Assembly (NCBI RefSeq): GCF_015070385.1
Contig: NZ_JADCSA010000014.1
Span: forward strand, 1-64,000
DNA: 64,000 bases
Direction: 5' to 3'
DNA from: Nocardioides malaquae
GTDB taxonomy: Bacteria > Actinomycetota > Actinomycetes > Propionibacteriales > Nocardioidaceae
Shown here piece after piece: positions 41,150-49,629 of the stretch. A program made the position numbers and the translations under genes. The notes under the pieces are model-generated. The model had not been told where the DNA came from. It searched no databases and saw only the letters and a program-made list of their open reading frames with translations. The first letter of the stretch is position 1, and the number at the start of each line of letters is the position of its first letter.

Positions 41150-43027
41150 TCACTCGGCGTAGGTGCCCTGGCCGGGCTCGCCGGCCTCGCCAATCGGGCC
41201 ACGCTTCTTGCCGGCCACCACGACGGTCACCGAGCCGTCGCTGCTCTGCACCCGCACCGGCGGGCTGGCCTCCACGTCGGCGCGCTCGCCGATGGCCAGC
41301 CGACCCCGGAAGACGACCTCGCCGTTGGCGTCACGCACCACCACGGCGGCGCCGCCGGTCGGGGCCTCGACCCGGACCTTGACGGGGTCGGCCACGGCAC
41401 TGCCCAGGCCTCCGGGACCGCCGGAGCCGTTGAGCACCGGGGTGTCGGCGACGCCGTCGCGGGGCGCGTCCATCACCAACCTGGCCACGGACCAGGTCAG
41501 CACCAACGCCATCACCACGGCGACCAGGACCGACCAGTTGGGTCCGCCCTTGGTGCCGCGGATCGAGCCGTGGCTCCCGGTGGCCAGCTCGGCCTCGAAG
41601 ACCCGACGCGGGTCCACCGGCGCGTGGGCGTACCGCTCGTCGTAGGCCACCAGCAGCGGGGCGACGTCGATGCCCAGCACGCGGGCGAGCGTACGCAGGT
41701 GACCGCGGGCATAGAAGTCGCCGCCGCAGGGCACGAAGTCGTCGACCTCGATCGCCTCGATGACGTGCGGCCGGATCCGGGTCCGCTCGGCGAGCTGTTC
41801 GGTGCTCAGGCCCAGTCGCGTGCGGGCAGCCCGCAGCTCGGGCCCGACGACCGGGTCGGCCGCGGGCTCGACCACGAAGTCGTCGATCACCACCGGAGCC
41901 ACGGCGTGGCCCTCCTGCGCGATGGGACGCACCCGGTCACCCCAAGGGGTGTCCTCCTCGAAGAAGTCCTCGGCCTCGGGCCCGGTGCCGGGAGCGTCCG
42001 CGCCGACCTGCGACTCGGAGTCGTCGACGAGGCTGCTCACGACCTCGGCACGCGAGGCGGGGGTGATGGCGCGGATCGGAGCCGGCGTCTCGCTCGGCTC
42101 GACGGCGGACTCGGGGGTCTCGGCCGGCTCGTCCTCGACGAGCGACGTCGCCAGGGCATCGGACTCCTCGGCCGCCAACTGGTCGGACGCCTCGCCGTTG
42201 GGGTCCTCCACCCTGGCCCGACGTCGCGACACCAGGGCCGTGACGCGGGCACCCAGGCGGGAGCCGGCGACACTCAGCAGCGGGACCGCGCGGTCTGTGG
42301 CCGGAGCGACGGCCACGTCGGGGTCCAGCACCGCGGGGGCCTCGGCCTCGGCCACCGGGTCGAGGACCAGCGCCTCGGGCGCACCCGAACCGGACTCGGT
42401 CTCGGCGCCGTCCTCGACGACGAGCACCGAAGCGCCGCGGCTGGCGAGCTGGTCGAGGGCGGCCGTCAGGTCGGAGCCGGCGCCGACCACACGGGTGCTG
42501 AGGCCCAGGGGCAGGGCCAGCGGGCCGCCGTACATCCGACGCGCCCAGGCCGCCTGTCGGGCCGCTGGGCGACCGAGCTGGGCGAGCATCCGCTCCGGCG
42601 TGTGCGCCACCACGGAGAGCACCCCGTCGCGCAGCAGTCCCTGGCGGGGACGGTGCTCGACCCGGGCGACCGCCGACCACGGCAGACCCACCCAGGCGCG
42701 CCCCAGGCGCAGGCGTACCCCTTGGTCGTCTGCTACCAGCAACGGAGTGCGCGCGTCGACGAGGGTCGCCAGCCAGGCAGCGGAGACGGCGGACAGCACC
42801 ACCACGAGGATCCAGTCCAGCACGGCGCCGGAGCTGATCGCCCGGCCGAACCAGGCGATGGCCACCGCGGAGGCGAGGATGCCCACCACGGCGGCGACCG
42901 CGCCGTTGCGGCGGACCTCGACGATCTCCCCGGCCAGGCTCAGGGCGGGGAGGTCTGCACCCGCGCGCTCGTCGTCGTGCCACTCCTGCGCAGCGTTGCC
43001 GAAACCGTCCACAGCTCCCCCGTTCAT
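41150..43027 (-). CDS. RodZ-like membrane HTH protein with extra N-terminal membrane domain
   Basis: 625 residues. The C-terminal part is RodZ-like: HTH at 395-465 (ELRAARTRLGLSTEQLAERT, FYARGHLRTLARVLGID), a membrane segment at about 498-518 (WSVLVAVVMALVLTWSVARL) and a DUF4115-type beta domain (VKVRVEAPTGGAAVVVRDA). The first 180 residues add two membrane segments (43-63, 68-90) and a PH-like region (WVGLPWSAVARVEHRPRQG), and residues 200-390 are a long acidic linker. The start overlaps the ftsK stop (ATGA). A cell-shape or division role is inferred from RodZ and from ftsK coupling. Confidence 0.8.
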   Translation of the reverse strand: MNGGAVDGFGNAAQEWHDDERAGADLPALSLAGEIVEVRRNGAVAAVVGILASAVAIAWFGRAISSGAVLDWILVVVLSAVSAAWLATLVDARTPLLVADDQGVRLRLGRAWVGLPWSAVARVEHRPRQGLLRDGVLSVVAHTPERMLAQLGRPAARQAAWARRMYGGPLALPLGLSTRVVGAGSDLTAALDQLASRGASVLVVEDGAETESGSGAPEALVLDPVAEAEAPAVLDPDVAVAPATDRAVPLLSVAGSRLGARVTALVSRRRARVEDPNGEASDQLAAEESDALATSLVEDEPAETPESAVEPSETPAPIRAITPASRAEVVSSLVDDSESQVGADAPGTGPEAEDFFEEDTPWGDRVRPIAQEGHAVAPVVIDDFVVEPAADPVVGPELRAARTRLGLSTEQLAERTRIRPHVIEAIEVDDFVPCGGDFYARGHLRTLARVLGIDVAPLLVAYDERYAHAPVDPRRVFEAELATGSHGSIRGTKGGPNWSVLVAVVMALVLTWSVARLVMDAPRDGVADTPVLNGSGGPGGLGSAVADPVKVRVEAPTGGAAVVVRDANGEVVFRGRLAIGERADVEASPPVRVQSSDGSVTVVVAGKKRGPIGEAGEPGQGTYAE

Positions 43028-45618
43028 CGCTCCCCCTCCAGCGTCGCGATGACGCCGTCCACCTCGTCGGGCTTGACCAGTACGTCGCGTGCCTTCGACC
43101 CCTCGCTGGGGCCGACGACGCCTCGGCTCTCCAGGATGTCCATCAGCCGCCCGGCCTTCGCGAAGCCGACGCGCAGCTTGCGCTGCAGCATCGACGTCGA
43201 GCCGAACTGGGTGGAGACGACCAGCTCCACGGCCTGGATCACCAGGTCGAGGTCGTCACCGATGTCGTCGTCGAGCTCGCGCTTGGAGGCCGCCGGGGCG
43301 GTGACCTCCTCGACGTAGGTCGGCTCGAGCTGGTTCTTGCAGGCCGCGACGACCTCGTGGATCTCTGCCTCGGTGACCCAGGCGCCCTGCACACGGATGG
43401 GCTTGGAGGCGCCCATGGGCAGGAAGAGCCCGTCACCCTGACCGACCAGCTTCTCGGCGCCGGGCTGGTCCAGGATCACCCGGCTGTCGCCGAGGCTGGA
43501 GGTCGCGAACGCCAACCGGGAGGGCACGTTGGCCTTGATCAGGCCGGTGACGACATCGACCGACGGCCGCTGCGTCGCGAGCACCAGGTGGATGCCGGCG
43601 GCGCGGGCGAGCTGGGTGATGCGGACGATGGCGTCCTCGACGTCGCGCGGGGCGACCATCATCAGGTCGGCGAGCTCGTCGACGATGACCAGCAGGTAGG
43701 GGTAGGGCGTGAGCACGCGCTCGCTGCCGGCGGGCACCTCGACCTTGCCGGCACGGACGGCCTTGTTGAAGTCGTCGACGTGGCGGTAACCGAAGTTGGC
43801 CAGGTCGTCGTAGCGCATGTCCATCTCGCGCACGACCCACTGGAGGGCCTCGGCGGCCTTCTTGGGGTTGGTGATGATCGGCGTGATGAGGTGCGGGATG
43901 CCCTCGTAGGCGTTGAGCTCGACCCGCTTGGGGTCGACCATGATCATCCGCACCTCGTCGGGGGTCGACCGCATCATGATCGAGGTGATCATCGAGTTGA
44001 TGAAGGACGACTTTCCCGAGCCGGTGGCGCCCGCGACGAGCAGGTGGGGCATCTTCGCCAGGTTGGCGACCACGAAGCCGCCCTCGACGTCCTTGCCGAG
44101 GCCCGCGACCATCGGGTGGTGGTTGCTGCGGGCTGCCTCCGAGCGGAGCACGTCGCCGAGGGAGACGATCTCCTTGTCGAGGTTGGGGATCTCGACGCCG
44201 ACCGCGGACTTGCCGGGGATCGGGCTGAGGATGCGCACGTCGGCCGATGCGACGGCGTAGGCGATGTTGCGCTGGATGTTGGTGATCTTCTCGACCTTGA
44301 CGCCGGGGCCGAGCTCGACCTCGTAGCGCGTCACGGTCGGACCACGCGTGTAGCCGGTGACGTGGGCGTCGATGCCGAACTCGTCCAGCACCTGGGTCAG
44401 CCGGCCGACGACCTCGTCGGAGGCCTTCGAGCGGGCCTTGTGGGGCGAGCCCGGCTTGAGCACGTCGCTGCCCGGGAGGGTGTAGGTGATGTCTCCGGAG
44501 AGCGCCAGCTGCTCCACGCGCGGCGGCAACGGGGTGTGGGGCGGCGGCTCGACGGCGGGGACGACCTCGGTCGCGGCGTCCTGGGCGGGCGCGGTGTCGC
44601 CGAGGATGTCCAGGCCGGCGTCGCCGTCCTGCTCCAGCGCCACGTCGATGGGGTCGCGCTTGCGGCGGCGCTTCGTGATCTCCCGGTCCTCCAGGAGCGG
44701 GGTGTCGTAGGCCGGGTCGCCCATCTCCGGGTCGATCTCGACCTCGCCCCGGCGCGGACGGTGGATCGGCTCCCCGTCCTCGTCGTAGGTGCGGCCCGTG
44801 AGGCGGTCGCGCAGTTCGGCGAGGCGGTGCGGCACCTGGTAGATCGGCGTCGCGGTGATCACCAGCACGCCGAAGACGGTGAGCAGGACCAGCAGCGGCA
44901 CGACCACGTAGACGGTGCGCAGCAGGTCCATGAGGAGGCTCGAGACGACGAAGCCGATGGCGCCGCCCGCCCCCTGCAGGGCGGACGCGTCGCCCAGGCT
45001 GGGCTGCGGGTTGCCGTTGGCGATGTGCACGAGGCCCAGGACGCCCAGCAGCACGGCGGTCCACCCGATCACCTGCCGGCCGACCGGGCCGTTGTGCTCC
45101 GGGTCGCGCAGCGTGCGCCAGCCCAGGAACGCGAGGGCCAGGGGCACTGCCCAGGCGACCTTGCCGACGGTGCCGGCGGTCACCGAGCGGACGAAGTCCA
45201 TCGCACCGCCGGGCGGTTGCCACCACACGGCGCCGGCCACGACCATGGCCAGGCCGAGCAGGAAGAGACCCACCCCGTCGCGACGCAGCTCCGGGTCCAG
45301 GTCACGCGCCCCGTGGCCTACGCTGCGAGCCACGGCACCGACACCGTGCGCCACGGCCATCCACAGCGCGAGCAGGCCGCGGCCCAGCGCCACGAACGTA
45401 CGCTGCACGGGCCCTGGGCCGTTGCGCACCGCGCGGGGCGCGGGGCGCCGTGCCGTCTGCGGGGCGCGCGCAGAGCCACGTCCTGCCGACGAGGCAGGAC
45501 GTGCGGTGCTCTTGCCAGCTCCACTCGAGCCAGTACTCCGGGATCGGGTGCTCGTGCCCTTCTTCGCAGAAGAGCCCGAACTCCGCGAACCCGGCGGGGA
45601 AGACGTACGGGTCGCCAT
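43024..45618 (-). CDS. ftsK: DNA translocase FtsK/SpoIIIE
   Basis: Septal motor that clears and unlinks chromosome ends at division. The 864 residues have a 70-residue Ser/Arg/Ala-rich cytoplasmic head, membrane segments between 115 and 258, a linker, the alpha domain, the motor (LLVAGATGSGKSSFINSM with Walker A at 530-538, LLVIVDELADLMMVAPRDVE) and the winged-helix gamma domain from about 795 (STSMLQRKLRVGFAKAGRLM) that reads KOPS-type sites. ATG 45618 has TAGGGT (minus strand, 45625-45630) six bases upstream and no ribosome site, so it is probably leaderless. Confidence 0.97.
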   Translation of the reverse strand: MATRTSSPPGSRSSGSSAKKGTSTRSRSTGSSGAGKSTARPASSAGRGSARAPQTARRPAPRAVRNGPGPVQRTFVALGRGLLALWMAVAHGVGAVARSVGHGARDLDPELRRDGVGLFLLGLAMVVAGAVWWQPPGGAMDFVRSVTAGTVGKVAWAVPLALAFLGWRTLRDPEHNGPVGRQVIGWTAVLLGVLGLVHIANGNPQPSLGDASALQGAGGAIGFVVSSLLMDLLRTVYVVVPLLVLLTVFGVLVITATPIYQVPHRLAELRDRLTGRTYDEDGEPIHRPRRGEVEIDPEMGDPAYDTPLLEDREITKRRRKRDPIDVALEQDGDAGLDILGDTAPAQDAATEVVPAVEPPPHTPLPPRVEQLALSGDITYTLPGSDVLKPGSPHKARSKASDEVVGRLTQVLDEFGIDAHVTGYTRGPTVTRYEVELGPGVKVEKITNIQRNIAYAVASADVRILSPIPGKSAVGVEIPNLDKEIVSLGDVLRSEAARSNHHPMVAGLGKDVEGGFVVANLAKMPHLLVAGATGSGKSSFINSMITSIMMRSTPDEVRMIMVDPKRVELNAYEGIPHLITPIITNPKKAAEALQWVVREMDMRYDDLANFGYRHVDDFNKAVRAGKVEVPAGSERVLTPYPYLLVIVDELADLMMVAPRDVEDAIVRITQLARAAGIHLVLATQRPSVDVVTGLIKANVPSRLAFATSSLGDSRVILDQPGAEKLVGQGDGLFLPMGASKPIRVQGAWVTEAEIHEVVAACKNQLEPTYVEEVTAPAASKRELDDDIGDDLDLVIQAVELVVSTQFGSTSMLQRKLRVGFAKAGRLMDILESRGVVGPSEGSKARDVLVKPDEVDGVIATLEGER

Positions 45619-45687
45619 GCTGCGACCCTAGTTGATTCGCCACACCAGCCACTCCAAGCACAGGTGCGTGTCGCTGATCCCTGAGGC

Positions 45688-46557
45688 TCAGAGCCCGTTC
45701 AGCCAGGGCGCCACCACGAGCGCGGTCGGAGCCACCAGCAGGGCCCACGCCACCGCCAGGAGGGCGAGCGTCTGCAGCGGCCGCGGACGCACGAGCGAGA
45801 GCACGCGGACCCGTTCGACGAGGTCGACCGCACTGGCCCCCATCGCCCCGACAGGAGGACGGGCACCGGCCATCGCCAGCAGGGCGCGACCCAGGTCGCC
45901 CGCCGACCCGACCTTGAGGGCCGCCCGGTCCGCCAGGATCTCGACCAGGAGACGCACCTCCCGCAACGCCGCGTCGGAGGAGACCCAGCGGGGGAAGGCG
46001 CGGTGGAGCACCGTGAAGGCCTCGAGCACCAGGTCGTGCCGGGCCGCCAGGTGCGCGCGCTCGTGCGCCAGCACCACCGTGACCTGCTGCTCGTCGAGCG
46101 CGGCCAGGGCCGCCCCGGAGAGCACCACCCGGGGCTGGGCGACGTCCGGGACGCAGTAGGCCACGGGCACGTCATGGTCCAGCACGCGCACCCGACCCAG
46201 GCTGCCACGATGCTCCGCGAGCAGGTCCAGGTGCTCGCGGTGGAGGCGACGCTCGGTGCGCAGCGACGTGCCCACGCGGTGACCGGAGAACAGCAGACGC
46301 GCCACCACCACGACCGTGAGCAGGCCGGCGAGGACCGCCACCACCACGCCGACCGTCCCGGTGCCGTGCTCCCACGCCGAGGCAGTCATCAGCGAGAGAC
46401 CCGCGCCGACGGCCGCCAGCACGGCTGCCAACGCGATCGCCTGCCAGAGCACGAGCGAGGCGATGGGCGTCAGGTGGAGCCGCTTCCAACGCGCCAGGGC
46501 AGCAGGAACCGGACCGGCGAGGGCCACCGCGGTCGCCCCCAGGGCCAGAGGTGTCAT
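45688..46557 (-). CDS. M56-family (BlaR1-type) membrane metallopeptidase
   Basis: Membrane zinc protease of 289 residues. HERAHLAARHD is the HExxH zinc site; four hydrophobic segments surround it (LVLWQAIALAAVLAAVGAGL, VGVVVAVLAGLLTVVVVARL near the start, and LALLAVAWALLVAPTALVV at the end). The extracytoplasmic penicillin-sensor domain of BlaR1 is absent, so its signal is unknown. It follows the blaI-like gene by seven bases, the standard repressor-protease pair in which the protease inactivates the repressor. Confidence 0.88.
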   Translation of the reverse strand: MTPLALGATAVALAGPVPAALARWKRLHLTPIASLVLWQAIALAAVLAAVGAGLSLMTASAWEHGTGTVGVVVAVLAGLLTVVVVARLLFSGHRVGTSLRTERRLHREHLDLLAEHRGSLGRVRVLDHDVPVAYCVPDVAQPRVVLSGAALAALDEQQVTVVLAHERAHLAARHDLVLEAFTVLHRAFPRWVSSDAALREVRLLVEILADRAALKVGSAGDLGRALLAMAGARPPVGAMGASAVDLVERVRVLSLVRPRPLQTLALLAVAWALLVAPTALVVAPWLNGL

Positions 46558-46564
46558 CAAGATG

Positions 46565-46978
46565 TCAGTCCAACGCCGCCAGGGCCTTGCGCAGGGCGGC
46601 GATCTCCTCGGCCGAGGCGTCCTCCACGAAGGCGACAAGGGCTGGCTCCCGCTCCCCCGACCCCAGGTCGGCGAGCGTCCCGCGCATCAGGTCGGCCGTC
46701 ATCTCCGCCCGGGACGAGCGCGCCCGGTAACGGTAGGCCCGACCCTCCTTGTGCTGCTCGACCATTCCCTTGCGCGAGAGCCGGTCCATCACCGTCATCA
46801 CGGTCGTGTAGGCCACGTCTCGCGAGGCGGAGATCTCCTGGTGCACCTCGCGGACCGTGACGTCCGCCTCGGGCGCGAGGTCCCACAGCACGTCCATGAC
46901 CGTACGTTCGAGCTCACCCAGGGCCGCCTTCGAAGCCGGGCGGCGAGGCAGGGTGCGGGTGGGCTTCTTCACAGTCAC
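46565..46978 (-). CDS. BlaI/MecI/CopY-family repressor
   Basis: Winged-helix repressor of 137 residues: ALGELERTVMDVLWDLAP, then VREVHQEISASRDVAYTTVMTVMDRLSRKGMV split by its recognition helix, and a C-terminal dimer region containing the likely M56 cleavage site. Its start, GTG 46978 (or 46972), has no ribosome site but TATACT on the minus strand (46986-46991) ends seven bases upstream. It is divergent from cydA, with a strong dyad between them, so it probably controls itself and perhaps the cyd operon. Confidence 0.88.
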   Translation of the reverse strand: MTVKKPTRTLPRRPASKAALGELERTVMDVLWDLAPEADVTVREVHQEISASRDVAYTTVMTVMDRLSRKGMVEQHKEGRAYRYRARSSRAEMTADLMRGTLADLGSGEREPALVAFVEDASAEEIAALRKALAALD

Positions 46979-46991
46979 GTGCCCGAGTATA

Positions 46992-47043
46992 CCTACGACA
47001 CGACGACGTACTACTCTTCTGCGTACTACGATTCGTAGTAGTC
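46992..47043. promoter_or_regulatory. BlaI-type operator cluster between blaI and cydA
   Basis: TACTACGATTCGTAGTA (47024-47040) is a perfect 17-bp dyad with 8-bp arms. CGTACTAC occurs at 47007-47014 and again at 47022-47029, 15 bases apart, and CCTACGAC lies at 46992-46999. The cluster covers the blaI promoter (-10 at 46986-46991) and ends 69 bases before the cydA start. Confidence 0.6.
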
Positions 47044-47111
47044 AGGTGGAGGGCGCCCGAACGTCCACCGCCCCACGACCGGAGACCGGTCACCGTCCCC
47101 CTGGAGGCACT

Positions 47112-48563
47112 GTGGAAGTCCTGGACATCGCCAGATGGCAGTTCGGCATCATCACCGTCTACCACTTCTTGTTCGTGCCGCTCACGATCGGCCTGACGAT
47201 GCTCCTCGCCGTCATGGAGACGATCTGGGTGCGCACCCGCAAGGAGGAGTACCTGCGGCTGGTGAAGTTCTTCGGGAAGCTCTTCCTGATCAACTTCGCG
47301 CTCGGAGTCGTGACCGGAATCGTGCAGGAGTTCCAGTTCGGCATGAACTGGTCGGACTACTCACGCTTCGTCGGTGACGTCTTCGGGGCCCCACTGGCCA
47401 TCGAGGGCCTGCTCGCCTTCTTCCTGGAGTCCACCTTCCTCGGGCTGTGGATCTTCGGCTGGGACAAGCTCCCCCGCGCCCTGCACGCCGCCTGCATGTG
47501 GCTGGTGCACATCGGCACGCTCGCCTCGGCCTGGTTCATCCTGGCCGCCAACAGCTGGATGCAGCACCCGGTCGGCCACACCTACAACGCCGAGACCGGG
47601 CGGGCCGAGCTCGTCGACTTCGCGGCCGTCATGTTCAACAAGGTGCAGCTGGTCACCTTCCCGCACGTCGTGCTGGCGGCGTACATGACCGCCGGAGCCT
47701 TCATGGCCGGGGTCGGTGCCTACCTCTACGTGAGCCGTCGCAAGCAGCACGCCGCGGACCGGAACCTCTACCGCCTGGCGATCCGGATCGGTGCCGTCGC
47801 AGCGTTGGTCGGCGGTCTGGGCGTGACCCTCAGCGGTGACGTCCAGGGCAAGATCATGACCGAGGTCCAGCCCATGAAGATGGCCGCAGCCGAGGGGCAC
47901 TACGAGACCGAGGACGGTGCCTCGTTCTCGGTGCTGACGATCGGCAAGCTCGACGGCACCGAGGCCACCCCGATCATCGAGGTGCACGGGCTGCTCTCCT
48001 ACCTGGGCACCGGTTCGTTCGACGGCACCGTCGAAGGCATCAACCCGTTGCGCGAGAAGTACGCCGAGACCTACGGCCAGGACCCGGGCGCGGCCTACTA
48101 CCACCCGGGCGACTACGTGCCCGTGATCCCGGTGACCTACTGGTCGTTCCGCTTCATGATGGGTCTGGGATTCGTCGTGGCCGCCGGCGCCGCCCTGCTG
48201 CTGTGGGTGACCCGCGCCAAGCGGCCGATCATGCCGGGCCGCTGGCTCGCCTGGTTCGGCATCAGCCTCCCGGTCTTCGCCGTCGCGGCCAACTCGTTCG
48301 GCTGGATCTTCACCGAGATGGGCCGCCAGCCGTGGGCCGTCTACGGGCTGATGACCACGCAGAACGCCGTCTCCCCCGGCGTGACCGTCACCGAGGCCGC
48401 GATCTCGCTGCTCACCTTGACCCTGCTCTACGCCGTGCTGGCGGTGATCGAGGTCGGGCTGCTCGTCAAGTACGTCCGACGCGGCGCCGAGCCCTTCGTC
48501 GAGCCGCCGGACGTGCCCGTGGGAGGGCACGACGACGACCGCCCCATGGCCTTCGCCTACTGA
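47112..48563 (+). CDS. cydA: Cytochrome bd ubiquinol/menaquinol oxidase subunit I
   Basis: Quinol-oxidising subunit with hemes b558, b595 and d. The 483 residues have the N-terminal VYHFLFVPLTIGLTMLLA (His18 matches E. coli His19), ANSWMQHPVGHTYN, GDVQGKIMTEVQPMKMAAAE leading into a short Q loop, and GWIFTEMGRQPWAVYGLM with the GRQPW motif. GTG 47112 has GGAGG five bases upstream. First gene of cydA-cydB-cydDC; a terminal oxidase for low oxygen. Confidence 0.96.
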   Translation: MEVLDIARWQFGIITVYHFLFVPLTIGLTMLLAVMETIWVRTRKEEYLRLVKFFGKLFLINFALGVVTGIVQEFQFGMNWSDYSRFVGDVFGAPLAIEGLLAFFLESTFLGLWIFGWDKLPRALHAACMWLVHIGTLASAWFILAANSWMQHPVGHTYNAETGRAELVDFAAVMFNKVQLVTFPHVVLAAYMTAGAFMAGVGAYLYVSRRKQHAADRNLYRLAIRIGAVAALVGGLGVTLSGDVQGKIMTEVQPMKMAAAEGHYETEDGASFSVLTIGKLDGTEATPIIEVHGLLSYLGTGSFDGTVEGINPLREKYAETYGQDPGAAYYHPGDYVPVIPVTYWSFRFMMGLGFVVAAGAALLLWVTRAKRPIMPGRWLAWFGISLPVFAVAANSFGWIFTEMGRQPWAVYGLMTTQNAVSPGVTVTEAAISLLTLTLLYAVLAVIEVGLLVKYVRRGAEPFVEPPDVPVGGHDDDRPMAFAY

Positions 48564-48581
48564 GAGAGGAGCAGGATTCCG

Positions 48582-49625
48582 ATGGAACTCACCACCGTCT
48601 GGTTCGCGCTCATCGCGATCCTCTGGATCGGATACTTCGCCCTCGAGGGCTTCGACTTCGGCGTCGGCATGCTCATGCCGCACCTGGCGAAGAACGAGAA
48701 GGAACGCCGCGTCATGTACAACACCGTCGGCCCCGTGTGGGACGGCAACGAGGTGTGGGTGCTGGTGGCCGGTGGCGCCACCTTCGCGGCGTTCCCCGAG
48801 TGGTACGCCACCCTCTTCAGTGGCTTCTACCTCCCGCTGCTGCTGATCCTGGTGGCGCTGATCGTGCGCAACCTGGCCTTCGAGTACCGGGGCAAGAAGG
48901 ACTCCGACTCGTGGCGCAAGAAGTGGGACGTCGCCCTGGTCGTCGGCTCCTGGCTGCCGGCCGTCCTGTGGGGCGTGGCCTTCGCCAACATCGTTGCCGG
49001 GGTGCCGATCGACGCCGACAAGGAGTTCACCGGCAACCTCTTCACGCTGCTCAACCCGCTGGGCCTGCTCGGTGGGCTGGTGACGGCGAGCCTCTTCGCC
49101 ACCCACGGGGCCATCTTCGTGGCCCTCAAGACCGACGGCGAGATCCGGCACCGTGCCCGGGCCATGGCCGCGAAGCTGGGGCTCGTCACCGCCGTGCTCG
49201 CGATCGCCTTCATGGGGTGGATCCAGGTGAAGACCGGTGACACGGCCTCCGCCGTCGCCTTCGTCGCCGCTGCAGCTGCCCTGGTGGGGGCGATGGCGGC
49301 CAACCTGCGCGGGCGAGAGGGCTGGGCCTTCATCGGCACCTTCGCCACGATCGCGCTGGCCGTCGCGGGGCTCTTCCTGGCGCTCTTCCCCGACGTCATG
49401 CCCTCGACCACCGACGCGGCCTACTCGTTGACCACGACCAACGCCGCGGCGACGGCCTACACCCTCAAGATCATGACCTGGGTGGCGGTCATCTTCACCC
49501 CGATCGTGCTCATGTACCAGGCCTGGACCTACTGGGTCTTCCGCAAGCGCATCACCACCGACAGCATCCCCGACCCGGTGCCCGACGACGCGTACGCCGG
49601 CCACCCCGGCGCCGAGGTGGAGTGA
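48582..49625 (+). CDS. cydB: Cytochrome bd oxidase subunit II
   Basis: 347 residues; WFALIAILWIGYFALEGFDFGVGML is cut here by its membrane turn, and NTVGPVWDGNEVWVLVAGG and FPEWYATLFSGFYLPL are the conserved CydB regions. Eight or more membrane segments follow. ATG 48582 is 18 bases after cydA with AGGA upstream. Confidence 0.96.
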   Translation: MELTTVWFALIAILWIGYFALEGFDFGVGMLMPHLAKNEKERRVMYNTVGPVWDGNEVWVLVAGGATFAAFPEWYATLFSGFYLPLLLILVALIVRNLAFEYRGKKDSDSWRKKWDVALVVGSWLPAVLWGVAFANIVAGVPIDADKEFTGNLFTLLNPLGLLGGLVTASLFATHGAIFVALKTDGEIRHRARAMAAKLGLVTAVLAIAFMGWIQVKTGDTASAVAFVAAAAALVGAMAANLRGREGWAFIGTFATIALAVAGLFLALFPDVMPSTTDAAYSLTTTNAAATAYTLKIMTWVAVIFTPIVLMYQAWTYWVFRKRITTDSIPDPVPDDAYAGHPGAEVE

Positions 49626-49629
49626 CCGC

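Noticed and set aside
39692-43318. Very long open frame (over 1,200 codons) on the plus strand opposite rimO, the RodZ-like gene and ftsK
   Set aside because: It is the antisense of well-supported genes in high-GC sequence; the translation is rich in Gly/Arg/His/Asp with no domain.
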